Positions 18,813 to 28,197 are shown, numbered from the stretch's first letter. The stretch is 64,000 bases of DNA from BM714 sp964484935 (GCA_964484935.1 CAZAFW010000004.1:3697-67696), one strand, 5' to 3'. Notes: generated by a model from the letters alone, not told the origin. Translations and numbers: made by a program.

Positions 18813-20201
18813 TTACTTTTGTTTGTCTGCATTATATTCAGCGGACCATTTTCGTTCCACCCAATTCGCTTTGTTTTCCTGCCTGCTTCTGCCTATGCAC
18901 AGGGCTCCTTCCGGCACAGATTCCGTAACGGTAGTTCCGGCGGCCACATATGCCTTGTTGTTGACAACTACAGGTGCAACAAGATTTACATTGCATCCTA
19001 TGAAAACATCGTCTCCAACCCTGGTTCTATGTTTGTTCTTACCGTCATAATTCACAAAAACGACTCCGCAGCTTATGTTTACCCGTTTTCCTATGTCGGC
19101 GTCCCCTATATATGCCAGGTGCGAGGCCTTGCTGCCTTCTCCTACCGTAGAATTCTTGACTTCTACAAAATCGCCCAATTTTACCTTGTTTTCAATTGTG
19201 CTTCCCGGACGAAGATATGCATATGGTCCAATCTTGGCATCTTTTCCCACAGAGCTGTCCAAAACAGTAGACTGCCTGATTGTCGTGCCTGCTCCTACTT
19301 GGGCATTTTCCAGAATCGCATATGGTCCTATTTCGCAGTCAGGCCCAATTGAAGTTGCACCTTTCAATTGGGATCCCGAAAAAACGACTGTATCGGGCTC
19401 GATTTCAACATCGATTCCAATTGTCGTGTCAGCGGGATTCATTATGGTGACTCCCGCAAGCATATGCTTTGTGTTTATTCTTGATTTCATTGTTTGCTCG
19501 GCTGTAGAAAGCTGAACTCTGTTGTTTACGCCCAGAATCTCAAGAGGGTCGTCTATTTCATAAGTTCCGGCACGCTTGCCAAGACCCCGTAAAATACTTA
19601 CCGTATCGGTCAAATAGTATTCGCACTGGCTGTTTTCATTCTCAAGGCCTTTCAAGGACTCTTTGAGAGATGCAGCATCAAAGCAATAAATGCCGGAATT
19701 TATTTCCTTTATTGACCTTTCATCTTCATCCGCGTCCTTTTCCTCAACAATTCCAAGCAGTTTTCCCTCGCAATCCTTGACGATTCTTCCATACCCGAAA
19801 GGATCGTCAAATGACGCAGTAAGCACAGTTACCGAATTTTCCTCTTCTCTGTGGCATCTTGCTAAACCTTCGAGTGTTTCCCCTCTGACAAGAGGCGTGT
19901 CCCCGCACAAAACCAATACGGCTCCCTCATCGGGTATTTTTTCCACCGCCTGCATTGCCGCATGGCCAGTTCCAAGCATTTCAAGCTGGAGCGCGAATTT
20001 AAGATTTCTTCCAGAAAGCTTTTGTCGAACCTCTTCGGCCCGGTGTCCTATCACTACGACCGAATCGGATACTCCTGCCGATTCAGAAGCTCTGAGCACA
20101 TGTTCAATCATTGGAATCCCGCAAACCTCGTGGAGCACCTTGGGTTTATTCGATTTCATTCTTGTCCCTGCACCGGCCGCAAGAATTATGGCATTCAACA
20201 T
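18813..20201 (-). CDS. glmU: bifunctional UDP-GlcNAc pyrophosphorylase/GlcN-1-P acetyltransferase
   Basis: A 462-residue enzyme that makes UDP-N-acetylglucosamine for peptidoglycan. The N-terminal uridylyltransferase begins LAAGAGTRMKSN, followed by GTGHAAMQA and LCGDTPL. The C-terminal left-handed beta helix (about 250-450) has hexapeptide repeats and the acetyltransferase catalytic region GSKASHLAYIGDADIG and FVNYDGKNKHRT. AGGGGTG precedes the ATG at 20201. It lies between purR and prs, as in Bacillus, but the usual intervening spoVG is absent: the 79-nt gap holds no gene. Confidence 0.98.
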   Translation of the reverse strand: MLNAIILAAGAGTRMKSNKPKVLHEVCGIPMIEHVLRASESAGVSDSVVVIGHRAEEVRQKLSGRNLKFALQLEMLGTGHAAMQAVEKIPDEGAVLVLCGDTPLVRGETLEGLARCHREEENSVTVLTASFDDPFGYGRIVKDCEGKLLGIVEEKDADEDERSIKEINSGIYCFDAASLKESLKGLENENSQCEYYLTDTVSILRGLGKRAGTYEIDDPLEILGVNNRVQLSTAEQTMKSRINTKHMLAGVTIMNPADTTIGIDVEIEPDTVVFSGSQLKGATSIGPDCEIGPYAILENAQVGAGTTIRQSTVLDSSVGKDAKIGPYAYLRPGSTIENKVKLGDFVEVKNSTVGEGSKASHLAYIGDADIGKRVNISCGVVFVNYDGKNKHRTRVGDDVFIGCNVNLVAPVVVNNKAYVAAGTTVTESVPEGALCIGRSRQENKANWVERKWSAEYNADKQK

Positions 20202-20280
20202 ATTTGCACCCCTAACATATTAAGCCTCCCGTCTTCCGTCATAGATTATAACATGCAAATGGCATTATTTCCATGGCGAA

Positions 20281-21105
20281 TCAAATACAAACGTCTTCTT
20301 TCGGATGTATGATTATTCCTTTGTCCCTTGTTATTCCCTCAATGGCAATAAGGGAAACATAATCATCAACCATCTTCTTCTCAGGCTCTTTCGTGGCAAT
20401 CATGACTCCTATTCCGACAACATTGGCATCGAATTCAGTCATCAAGTCCACCAAACCTTTGGCGGTTCCCCCAGCTCTCATAAAATCGTCTATTATAAGC
20501 ACATTGGATCCTGTTCTTACAGCGCGTTTTGATACATACATGGTGCTTATGCTTCCTGTCGAACCCGAAACATAGTTTATGCTTACCGTGGACCCTTCTG
20601 TAACCCTGTTGTCGTCACGCGCAATGACAAGCGGAACATTTAAAGTATTGGCAGTCATAATTGCTAGAGGTATTCCCTTTGTTTCAAGAGTGAGTATGTA
20701 GTCAATAGGCTTGTCGGCAAAAATTTTCCCAAAAATTTCGCCGATTTTTTTGACATAGTGCGGATTATAGATAATGTCGGCAGTGTAAATGAAACCACCC
20801 GAGATGATTCTGCTTTCGTCTCTCAGCGTTTCGCATATGTCTGACAAAACTTTTTCGGTCTCCCTTCTGTTGATTTTGGGAATATACCTTACACCGCCTG
20901 CGGCTCCCGAAATTGTCTCGACAATGCCGAGTTCCAAATCTTCCATTACTCTTTTGACTATTACAATATCTTCGCTGATTGTAGATTTCGCAGCATTGAA
21001 CATTGCGGTAAAATGGTTAAGCGTGTAAATCTTGTTTGGAGTGTCACAAAGAACCTTGACAATGCCTCCAATCCTCTCATTTCTTTTAAATTTGCCCAAA
21101 GTCAT
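20281..21105 (-). CDS. purR: purine operon regulator PurR (Gram-positive type)
   Basis: A PRPP-responsive transcription factor of the Bacillus PurR family, unrelated to the LacI-type PurR. The N-terminal winged helix (about 1-70; KFKRNERIGGIVKVLCDTPN) is followed by a phosphoribosyltransferase-like domain with the PRPP-binding loop NVLIIDDFMRAGGTAKGL (about 200-217). 274 residues from the ATG at 21105; a GTG one codon upstream is the alternative. It heads the minus-strand block, divergent from murC. Bacillus PurR controls pur genes and others; no clear target box was confirmed here. Confidence 0.93.
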   Translation of the reverse strand: MTLGKFKRNERIGGIVKVLCDTPNKIYTLNHFTAMFNAAKSTISEDIVIVKRVMEDLELGIVETISGAAGGVRYIPKINRRETEKVLSDICETLRDESRIISGGFIYTADIIYNPHYVKKIGEIFGKIFADKPIDYILTLETKGIPLAIMTANTLNVPLVIARDDNRVTEGSTVSINYVSGSTGSISTMYVSKRAVRTGSNVLIIDDFMRAGGTAKGLVDLMTEFDANVVGIGVMIATKEPEKKMVDDYVSLIAIEGITRDKGIIIHPKEDVCI

Positions 21106-21206
21106 CACCCATCCGAATTATATTTGTGTTTATTATTAATTTTATTCGTTTTTTCGCGAAAATTCAATAGACAAGACCGATTTTTTAAATTAATAAAAGA
21201 GCCAAT

Positions 21207-21234
21207 CCCTCTTTAAAGTGTTTTGTGGTATAAT
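21207..21234 (+). promoter_or_regulatory. putative murC promoter (extended -10)
   Basis: TATAAT at about 21229-21234 preceded by TGTGG (extended -10), about 40 nt upstream of the murC start. No good -35 is visible. Confidence 0.55.
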
Positions 21235-21274
21235 TCATTAAGTATGAAGACTACAAGAAGAATGGAGAGATTAT

Positions 21275-22666
21275 ATGAAATATGCAAATCACGGGCCCGA
21301 TTTAACCACTTACGACAATATTTACATGATTGGAATAGGTGGAATAGGAATGAGCGCCATAGCCGAGCTGCTTCTGTCAAGCGGTAAAAAAATCTCCGGC
21401 TCGGATATCAATTCATCCGAAATCACGAAGAAATTGATTAATAAAGGCATAGAAGTCTTTATAGGCCATTCAGCCGAACACATAAAGGATATGGATCTGG
21501 TCATATACACATCCGCCGTTCACGCCGACAACCCCGAGTTTGCAAAAGCTATGGAATCAAACATTCCTACAATGGACAGGGCGGAGGCTCTCGGATTGTT
21601 GATGAAAAACTACAAGGAAAGAATAGCCGTTTCAGGGGCACACGGAAAAACTACAGCAACATCCATGATTTCCATGATATTTGAAGATTCCGGGGTTGAT
21701 CCCACAATTCTAGTAGGAGGAATGATAGAAGAAATTTCAGGCAATGTAAAAATCGGCAAAAACGATTACATGATAACCGAAGCATGCGAATACAAGGAGA
21801 ATTTCCTCAAGTTCCACCCAACCCTGGAAATAATACTCAATGTCGATGAAGACCATTTGGACTATTTCAGGGATTTGAAACATATAATGGATGCCTTCGG
21901 AAAATTCATCGAATGCCTCCCCCCCAAAGGAACAATAGTCGCCAATTTCGACGACTACAATGTACGTGTTGTATGCGCCGCTTCAGACAAAAAAACCATA
22001 AGCTACGGAATAAACGGAGATGCCGACTATAAAGCGGTAAATATTGTCTACACGGACAAAGGAACCCCCAGCTTCGAAGTTTTGAAAGGCGGCGAATCTT
22101 ATGGACGTTTCGACCTTTCAGTGCCAGGCAAACACAACATATACAATGCTTTGGCTGCAATCGCCGCTAGCGATTCCTGTGGAATAGATGTTGGTATTGT
22201 TCAAAATCGCCTTAAATCATTCCACAGCCCCAAGAGACGTTTCGAAATCAAGCACAAGCTAAATGGGATCACAATAATAGACGACTATGCACACCACCCA
22301 AGCGAAATAAAGGCAACTCTCGAAGCCGCAGGAAGATATCCCCACAGAAAGATATGGAGCATATTCCAGCCTCATACTTTTTCAAGAACCAAGTCTCTGC
22401 TGTCGGATTTTTCTTCCTCTTTCGGAAAAGCCGACCGTGTTGTCATTACAGACATCTACGCCGCCAGGGAAGAGGATTTTGGCCAAGTGCACAGTCGCGA
22501 ATTGGCAAACCTCATTAAAGGAGAAGGTGTTGACGTAAAATATATAAGCAATTTCGAGGATGCGGCCCAACATGTTGCCGACCTCGCCGAACCGGGAGAT
22601 TTAATCATTACAATGGGAGCGGGAGACGTATACAGAATAGGCGACCTCATAGTAAAAAGACTTTAA
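21275..22666 (+). CDS. murC: UDP-N-acetylmuramate--L-alanine ligase
   Basis: Adds L-Ala to UDP-MurNAc, the first amino acid of the peptidoglycan stem. It has 463 residues: an N-terminal UDP-binding Rossmann domain (YMIGIGGIGMSAIAELLL), central ATPase with the P-loop GAHGKTTATSM, NVDEDHLDYF, then DDYAHHPSEI and FQPHTFSRT in the C-terminal domain. GGAGAG lies before the ATG at 21275. It stands alone on the plus strand, between purR and a convergent CLC gene, with a terminator at 22700-22735. Confidence 0.97.
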   Translation: MKYANHGPDLTTYDNIYMIGIGGIGMSAIAELLLSSGKKISGSDINSSEITKKLINKGIEVFIGHSAEHIKDMDLVIYTSAVHADNPEFAKAMESNIPTMDRAEALGLLMKNYKERIAVSGAHGKTTATSMISMIFEDSGVDPTILVGGMIEEISGNVKIGKNDYMITEACEYKENFLKFHPTLEIILNVDEDHLDYFRDLKHIMDAFGKFIECLPPKGTIVANFDDYNVRVVCAASDKKTISYGINGDADYKAVNIVYTDKGTPSFEVLKGGESYGRFDLSVPGKHNIYNALAAIAASDSCGIDVGIVQNRLKSFHSPKRRFEIKHKLNGITIIDDYAHHPSEIKATLEAAGRYPHRKIWSIFQPHTFSRTKSLLSDFSSSFGKADRVVITDIYAAREEDFGQVHSRELANLIKGEGVDVKYISNFEDAAQHVADLAEPGDLIITMGAGDVYRIGDLIVKRL

Positions 22667-22699
22667 ATCGAGAAATAATACGAAATTATTCGAACGGCA

Positions 22700-22735
22700 A
22701 AAGCCTCCTTTGGACAGAAGTCCAAAGGGGGCTTT
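22700..22735. terminator. bidirectional terminator between murC and the CLC gene
   Basis: AAAGCC(T/C)CC-TTTGGAC stem of about 16 bp with a 4-nt loop, between two converging genes. T-rich on the plus side (TTTCAACTTTTTTA) and on the minus side (TTTTGCC). Confidence 0.85.
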
Positions 22736-22743
22736 CAACTTTT

Positions 22744-24051
22744 TTATTTTATATCAATAGAATTGTTCCCAAGGGGTTTTGTGTAAATGCTGTACTTGTG
22801 CATGATTTCAGTAGTAATGCTTCCCACTGCACAGGCTATAAGCGCCGGAAACAGTATTGCGTAGTTGTCTGTGAGCTCGACGACCATAAGAGACGCGGCT
22901 ATTGGCGCTTCCGCAAAACTTGCGAACATGACGCCAACTCCTATTATTGAGTAAGTGTCTCCGCTGAATATTTGTTCAGGAAAGAACCTCTCAAGCAGAT
23001 TTCCGTATATGGATCCGAATGCCGCTCCTATGTAAAGTCCCGGAACAAAAACACCGCCTATGTTTCCGCTTCCGAGCGTCATGAATGTCGCGATGAATTT
23101 TGCCGCAAGAAGCATGAGTAGCATCTTCATGCCGAACTCACCCTGCACTATTCGTGGTATTGTGTTGAATTCTATGTCATATATGAGCGGAAGGAAATAT
23201 CCTATTATTCCGACAACAGTTGCCCCGAACAAAGGCTTGGCGAATTTGGGCATCTCGGTCATTTCCCTAAATAATTTTTTCGTCTTTTCCAATCCGCAGA
23301 TATACGCCAAAGATACAAAACTCGTCAAAACGCCAAGCAAAATATAAAATCCTATCTCTCCATAATTCTTTATTCCATAAACCCCTTCAATTACCAGAAA
23401 CGGCGTATGTCCAATTATGACCCTTCCAATAAACGCGGCTGTTATGGACGAAATAAATATGGGTGTAAAGTATTCAAAAAAATCCCTGTTCATCATGACC
23501 TCCAGTACGAAAAGGGTCGCAAAAACAGGGGTGTCGAAAACAGCGGCCACACTACCGGCAACACCGCATCCTATAAGTATCCTAATCTTTCTCCTCGAAA
23601 AACCAGCCCTGTATCCTATGTTGGAACCAATGGCTCCTCCTAAGTGTACAATCGGGCCGTGCCTGCCGGCTGACAAACCTCCGGAAATCGTTATTATCGT
23701 AGCCAGCATCTTTATAATCACGCTTTTGGGCTTCATTAGGAACCTGTTTATATGCTTTATTTCCTCTATGACTTCAGTCACTCCGCACCCGGATTCCTCA
23801 TCCTCTATCAGGTACCTGTTTATAAGGCCTACAGAAAGTCCCGCAAGCATCGGTATTACAATAAATCTATTCCTGCTCATTGACAGGAATACCGACACAC
23901 CTCCATACAAAAGCCTGTGTATTTCATCAAGGGACCAGTTGAACAACATGCCTCCCAAACCAGTTACAATGCCCACTAAAACAGCCAAAAGCGAGACGCT
24001 CAGCCTGTCATATTTTCCGTTTCTGTTTTTTGTGAAGGTTTTTCCTTTCAT
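22744..24051 (-). CDS. CLC-family chloride channel/transporter with altered gating residues
   Basis: A 435-residue CLC membrane protein with the usual 18-helix arrangement and no C-terminal CBS domains. The signature that is normally GREGP reads GRHGP here, so the external gating Glu is His131, and the segment normally containing the internal proton-transfer Glu reads LFVLEVMM with Val185. The first selectivity-filter loop reads SGCGVTEV. These are departures from the classical chloride/proton exchangers and may mean channel-like or differently coupled transport; substrate is not decided by sequence. It converges with murC; the ribosome binding site (GAGAG) is weak. Confidence 0.88.
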   Translation of the reverse strand: MKGKTFTKNRNGKYDRLSVSLLAVLVGIVTGLGGMLFNWSLDEIHRLLYGGVSVFLSMSRNRFIVIPMLAGLSVGLINRYLIEDEESGCGVTEVIEEIKHINRFLMKPKSVIIKMLATIITISGGLSAGRHGPIVHLGGAIGSNIGYRAGFSRRKIRILIGCGVAGSVAAVFDTPVFATLFVLEVMMNRDFFEYFTPIFISSITAAFIGRVIIGHTPFLVIEGVYGIKNYGEIGFYILLGVLTSFVSLAYICGLEKTKKLFREMTEMPKFAKPLFGATVVGIIGYFLPLIYDIEFNTIPRIVQGEFGMKMLLMLLAAKFIATFMTLGSGNIGGVFVPGLYIGAAFGSIYGNLLERFFPEQIFSGDTYSIIGVGVMFASFAEAPIAASLMVVELTDNYAILFPALIACAVGSITTEIMHKYSIYTKPLGNNSIDIK

Positions 24052-24139
24052 AATTCTGTCATCTCTCTAAAAAATATTTTAAAAAAATGTTTATTTTCTT
24101 TAATTAGGGTTATATATATAGTATCTTAATCCCTACTCC

Positions 24140-24200
24140 CCCTATAATAATAGGGGCGGAAACTTCCGCTCTTGTTATTCTTTTTTTTTTGGTAGTGTTT
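24140..24200. other. hairpins and T-run between the LCP and CLC genes
   Basis: Two adjacent hairpins (CCCCTA/TAGGGG and GCGGAA/TTCCGC) followed on the plus strand by a run of about ten T. The T-run is on the wrong side for the minus-strand LCP gene, so terminator function is uncertain. Confidence 0.4.
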
Positions 24201-24207
24201 CTTTTAA

Positions 24208-25152
24208 TTATTCTTTAGTGTAAATGGATGTCATCAATTCTTCTGTTGCCATGGGGTCATGAAGGTAATATGAAAGCCCCATATTGGTAACCCTTCCCGG
24301 TATCCGGTAAGTGCTTATGTCGTTTCTGCTCATTCCTACAGCGCTCTTTGAGTAGTAAAGTATGTCCGGCAGGCTCATGTCTGTTTTTACATATTTGAAC
24401 ATAGTATTGACAATTACAGGCAATTTGAAGCTCAGTATGTTTTTTGCGGCCGATTTAAGAAATGCCTGCTGCGCTTCTATCCTACCCAAATCGCCATTTT
24501 GATATCCGGTGCCGTCATTGTTCTTACGGAATCTTAGATACTCGATTGCATTTTCACCGCGTAAAGTTTGTACACCTTTTTCAAAATGTATGTGCAGTTC
24601 GGGCTCTGCGTAAATATCGTCGTAGTCCATTTTTATCGGCACGTTGACTTCAACACCGCCTATTGAATCGACTATCCTCTCAATTCCGGAATAGGTGACT
24701 TTGACATATTCATGCACAGGGACATCAAGTATGTCTGAAACAACAGCCATCACCTGTTCGGCCCCGCCATGGGAATAAGCTGCATTTATTTTTTTCTGGT
24801 CCGCATCGTCAAATCCTTTTCTGTAATAATAAGTGTCTCTTGGAACCGATACAATATCGAGTTTCCCACTGTCGGGATCGAAGCTGGCAAGCATTATTGT
24901 ATCTGTTCTATAACCTTCTAGGCCCAAAAGCAATACATTGACACGATTGCTGTCCTTTACCGCTTTTTCCAAGGGAGTCTCAACATCTATTTCTGTATCA
25001 GGCTGTTTTGGGAGAATGGTTTCTTCCGGGCTTTCTTCAGCTTCCGCATTGGATGTGGGATCGTAATACTTGAAGAAAGCAAATGTCCCTGATCCTATCA
25101 ATATTGTAAAGCAGAGAAATGCCACCGCAAATACTTTAAAAAAGGTTTTCAT
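24208..25152 (-). CDS. LytR-CpsA-Psr (LCP) family cell-wall glycopolymer ligase
   Basis: A 314-residue membrane-anchored LCP protein. LCP enzymes move wall teichoic acid or other polymers from a lipid carrier to peptidoglycan on the outer face of the membrane. One N-terminal transmembrane helix (about 4-26) is followed by a linker and the LCP domain: LLLGLEGYRTDTIMLASFDP, VSVPRDTYY with the conserved Arg, and YLRFRKNNDGTGYQNGDLGRIEAQQ with the second conserved Arg set. The ATG at 25152 is chosen because GGAG lies 8 nt upstream; a GTG three codons earlier is less well placed. Confidence 0.93.
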   Translation of the reverse strand: MKTFFKVFAVAFLCFTILIGSGTFAFFKYYDPTSNAEAEESPEETILPKQPDTEIDVETPLEKAVKDSNRVNVLLLGLEGYRTDTIMLASFDPDSGKLDIVSVPRDTYYYRKGFDDADQKKINAAYSHGGAEQVMAVVSDILDVPVHEYVKVTYSGIERIVDSIGGVEVNVPIKMDYDDIYAEPELHIHFEKGVQTLRGENAIEYLRFRKNNDGTGYQNGDLGRIEAQQAFLKSAAKNILSFKLPVIVNTMFKYVKTDMSLPDILYYSKSAVGMSRNDISTYRIPGRVTNMGLSYYLHDPMATEELMTSIYTKE

Positions 25153-25358
25153 TAAAATCACTCCATAATCTAAATAAGCATTTTATCATTATTTGAAATT
25201 CGCACAAGTGCAAATGCCGCCTTTCAATTCTAACACATATTGTAATTGTAATTGGCTAAAAATACTTTACAATTCTGTTACCCTTAAGCAATATGGAAGA
25301 AACCACAGCTTTTCATTTTTATTCTACCACAAGCAAATTGATTTATGCACATAGATTT

Positions 25359-25387
25359 GCCCCGACACCTGCTGCGGCCGTCGGGGC
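25359..25387 (-). terminator. hairpin after lysC
   Basis: GCCCCGAC/GTCGGGGC 8-bp stem, 14 nt past the lysC stop. No T-run follows on the minus strand, so it may be a transcript-end stabiliser rather than an efficient terminator. The rest of the 250-nt gap to the LCP gene is AT-rich without a gene. Confidence 0.5.
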
Positions 25388-25400
25388 AATCAATTCAATT

Positions 25401-26606
25401 TTATAAATCAAACACTTTGGCTATCGCGTGAACCGCCTTTATCTTGTCTTTTGGATTTATCGTATAGGATATTCGAATTTCGGAAGTCGTGACCTGTTTG
25501 AATTCGATTTCGTTTTCAGCCAGTATTTTAAACATTTTTGCCGCCACGCCCGAATGCGACCTCATTCCGTTTCCAACCACCGAAAGTTTTGTGATTTCCT
25601 CATCAATTTCGGCTCTAACCCCTCCATTTTCTTTTTCGAAGTCAGTTATGACTTCCCTTATAGAGTTCAAATCGCCTTTGTCCGCTGTAAACGAAATATT
25701 GATAAAACCGTCATTAGGTGCCGTCTGGCTTATCATGTCGATATTCACATGCCTTGCAGCAAGTCTCTCAAACAAACCCGAGACAACCTTTGTAGAGTAA
25801 GATATTCCGTTTATTGTAATCATAATATCGTCATCGCTTACTGACAATCCCGTAATCACTCTTTCTTCCATTCTAGCATCATGCTCCTTTATATAGGTTC
25901 CCGGACGTTCCTCCGTGCTTAAGGCGACATAAATGGGGACACCAAATTTTTGTCCTATTTCAACAGAACGCGTTTGCATTACTCCTGCTCCCAAACTCGC
26001 CATTTCCATCATTTCCTCGTAGCTTATCGTCTCGAGCTTTTTAGCTTCCGTATACAATCTTGGGTCGACCGTGTATATTCCCTCCACGTCGGTATAGATT
26101 TCGCAGCTGCACGAAAGTTTCGCTGCAAGAGCTACAGCCGTGGTATCCGACCCACCGCGTCCAAGCGTTGTTATGTTTCCCTTTTCATTTACTCCCTGGA
26201 AACCGGCTACAACCACTATCTTTCCTTTGTCCAGCTCCACTTTGACATTCGATATTTCGATATCTGTTATTCTTGCGTTTGTATGTCTTCCGCCTGTAAG
26301 TATCCCGGCTTGAAATCCCGTCATGGATATGGAATCAAAACCAAGTTCTTTCAGTGCGATTGAGAGAAGTGAAATCGATATCTGCTCCCCTGTAGACATA
26401 AGCATGTCCATTTCTCTGGTTGGTGGATTTTCCGAAATCTCTTTTGCCATGTCAACAAGCATATTCGTTGTCTTTCCCATTGCTGAAACAACCACCACCA
26501 CCTTGTCTCCAGCTTCACGCCTTTTAGCTACACGTCTTGCCACATTCTTTATTTTACCTATTGTTCCTACGGAACTTCCTCCGTATTTTTGCACTACAAT
26601 CGCCAT
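25401..26606 (-). CDS. lysC: aspartate kinase
   Basis: First committed enzyme of the aspartate pathway to lysine, DAP, threonine and methionine. The 401 residues comprise an amino-acid kinase domain (VVQKYGGSSVGTIGKI, LGRGGSDTTAVALAA) and two C-terminal ACT domains (from about 265), typical of a monofunctional, feedback-regulated enzyme. AGGAGG precedes the ATG at 26606, which lies 18 nt after the lysA stop. Co-transcription with lysA behind a lysine riboswitch indicates that this isozyme serves lysine/DAP synthesis. The single-gene alpha/beta form may also start internally, as in Bacillus, but no clear internal site was confirmed. Confidence 0.96.
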   Translation of the reverse strand: MAIVVQKYGGSSVGTIGKIKNVARRVAKRREAGDKVVVVVSAMGKTTNMLVDMAKEISENPPTREMDMLMSTGEQISISLLSIALKELGFDSISMTGFQAGILTGGRHTNARITDIEISNVKVELDKGKIVVVAGFQGVNEKGNITTLGRGGSDTTAVALAAKLSCSCEIYTDVEGIYTVDPRLYTEAKKLETISYEEMMEMASLGAGVMQTRSVEIGQKFGVPIYVALSTEERPGTYIKEHDARMEERVITGLSVSDDDIMITINGISYSTKVVSGLFERLAARHVNIDMISQTAPNDGFINISFTADKGDLNSIREVITDFEKENGGVRAEIDEEITKLSVVGNGMRSHSGVAAKMFKILAENEIEFKQVTTSEIRISYTINPKDKIKAVHAIAKVFDL

Positions 26607-26624
26607 ATCAAGATGCCTCCTTTC

Positions 26625-27923
26625 CTATATTATGTCGTTTCTTATCAAGTCGTCCAAAGTCTCTCTCCTAACCGTAACTCTCGATTTCCCGCCGGATGCA
26701 AACACTACCGCAGGTCTGGCAAGCCTATTGTAATTGCTTGACATTGAATAGTTGTAAGCTCCGGTCGTAAAAACAACGATAAGATCTCCTTTTCTTACTT
26801 CCGGCAACTCTATGTCGCGAATTATAATGTCTCCAGACTCGCAGCACTTGCCTGCTATTGCATACCTTTCATTCGCGCTTTCGTCAATCCTGTTTGCTAT
26901 GGCCGCCTCGTAACAGGCATCGTAAAGAGCCGTTCTAGGATTATCGGCCATTCCTCCATCTACAAAAATATAGTTCTTGCCTCCATAGGTTTCCTTTATT
27001 CCTCCAACTCTGTACAAAGTTATTCCGGCATTTCCCACTATCGCCCTGCCAGGTTCTATAATGACCTTTTTTACAGACAGTTCGTTGCGTTCTATTTTAT
27101 CCTCAATATGCCCGACAAATCGCCCCATGAAATCGGAAAGCTTGATGGGGCTGTCTTCTCCTGAATAATAAACCCCGAACCCGCCTCCGAGATTAAGCTC
27201 CCGGGCCTTGAATCCGGTTCGTTCCTCCACGACCTTTATGAAATCCGCCATTACCGACAAAGACTCGAAGAAAGGATCCTCGTCATTGATTTGAGACCCT
27301 ATATGGCAATGGAATCCATGAAGGTTTATTCCCGGACTTTCCAATATTTTATTTATCACTTCAAAGATTTTTCTTCCGTAAATCGATTCGCCAAATTTTG
27401 AATCATGCTTGGAAGTCTGAATATACTGATGCGTATGGGCAGTCACTCCCGGGTTCAATCTGACCAAGACGTCCGCTGCAAGCTTCTTTTCTTCTGTCAT
27501 GCGCCCCAAAGCTTTCACTTCATCCAGATTGTCTACAACAATCCTTCCCACACCTTCCGAAACGGCCATTTCAAGTTCTTGTCCGGTTTTATTGTTTCCA
27601 TGCATATATATGTTTTCTTTCGGAAACTCCGACCTTAATGCCGTATGGAGTTCTCCTGCGGAAACAGCATCGATTCCAAGGCCTTCCTCCATCGCGATCC
27701 TGCATATGGCCATATTTAGGAAGGCTTTCGATGCATACACTACTCTGCAGTCGAGTTTTTCAGAAACAAAGTGCCTTTTGAAAAGCTTCATATTCTCCCT
27801 TATAAGCGTCTCATCCATAACATATAAGGGGGTTCCATGCTCTTTTGCAAGTTCAACCACATCACAGCCGCCAATTTCCAAATGGTTCAGTTCATTTGTT
27901 TTCATTGTTCCAAATAATTTCAA
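26625..27923 (-). CDS. lysA: diaminopimelate decarboxylase
   Basis: Pyridoxal-phosphate enzyme making L-lysine from meso-DAP. It has 432 residues: PLP lysine in VVYASKAFLN, HCHIGSQI, the phosphate loop LNLGGGFGVYY, EPGRAIVGNAG, and KCCESGDII at the active-site Cys. I choose the TTG at 27923 because GGAGGG lies 7 nt upstream and it gives the family start (LKLFGTMKTNE); the longer frame would run back through the riboswitch terminator. It is the first gene of a lysA-lysC operon under lysine riboswitch control. Confidence 0.95.
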   Translation of the reverse strand: MKLFGTMKTNELNHLEIGGCDVVELAKEHGTPLYVMDETLIRENMKLFKRHFVSEKLDCRVVYASKAFLNMAICRIAMEEGLGIDAVSAGELHTALRSEFPKENIYMHGNNKTGQELEMAVSEGVGRIVVDNLDEVKALGRMTEEKKLAADVLVRLNPGVTAHTHQYIQTSKHDSKFGESIYGRKIFEVINKILESPGINLHGFHCHIGSQINDEDPFFESLSVMADFIKVVEERTGFKARELNLGGGFGVYYSGEDSPIKLSDFMGRFVGHIEDKIERNELSVKKVIIEPGRAIVGNAGITLYRVGGIKETYGGKNYIFVDGGMADNPRTALYDACYEAAIANRIDESANERYAIAGKCCESGDIIIRDIELPEVRKGDLIVVFTTGAYNYSMSSNYNRLARPAVVFASGGKSRVTVRRETLDDLIRNDII

Positions 27924-27972
27924 AGCAAAGCCCTCCATATCCAGATGATTTTCATGCATTGCCTGAATGCAC

Positions 27973-28004
27973 AAAAAATGCCATGAGCAAGGCTGCATGA
28001 CATC
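27973..28004 (-). terminator. riboswitch-controlled terminator upstream of lysA
   Basis: TGTCATG/CATGGCA stem (one G-T pair, extendable by two pairs) with a 10-nt loop, followed on the minus strand by six T. It lies 17 nt after the last riboswitch helix strand and 50 nt before the lysA start, as expected for a transcription-attenuating expression platform. A second hairpin (TGCATT/AATGCA, 27955-27971) lies between it and the ribosome binding site. Confidence 0.75.
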
Positions 28005-28020
28005 CATCATTTTTAACCCT

Positions 28021-28197
28021 GCAAATCAGCGCCTCATCAACGTCAATACCTCGATGACAGTGACATTCCTGTTCGACATGCCCCCAACATGCGGAATGCT
28101 TCAGGCAGCTTCCCCACATTTCGGCGATTGCACCTTTCATGCCGCCATGCCTGAAAAACAGCGTCCATTACTTATTGCACCCGCACCTCCAACTTAC
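28021..28197 (-). promoter_or_regulatory. lysine riboswitch (L-box) controlling lysA-lysC
   Basis: The minus-strand RNA carries the L-box elements in order: GGAGGTGCGG then AAGTA, AAAGGTGCAATCGCCGAA, a GGGGGCATG region, TCACTGTCAT, and GAGGCGCTGAT. The closing P1 helix pairs GTAAGTTGG (28189-28197) with CTGATTTGC (28021-28029). Known L-boxes turn expression off when lysine is bound. The terminator at 27973-28004 is the likely output. Confidence 0.92.

Noticed and set aside
27924..28010. Longer lysA frame starting at an ATG upstream
   Set aside because: It would run through the riboswitch terminator and add 29 non-family residues; the TTG at 27923 has a strong ribosome binding site and gives the family start.
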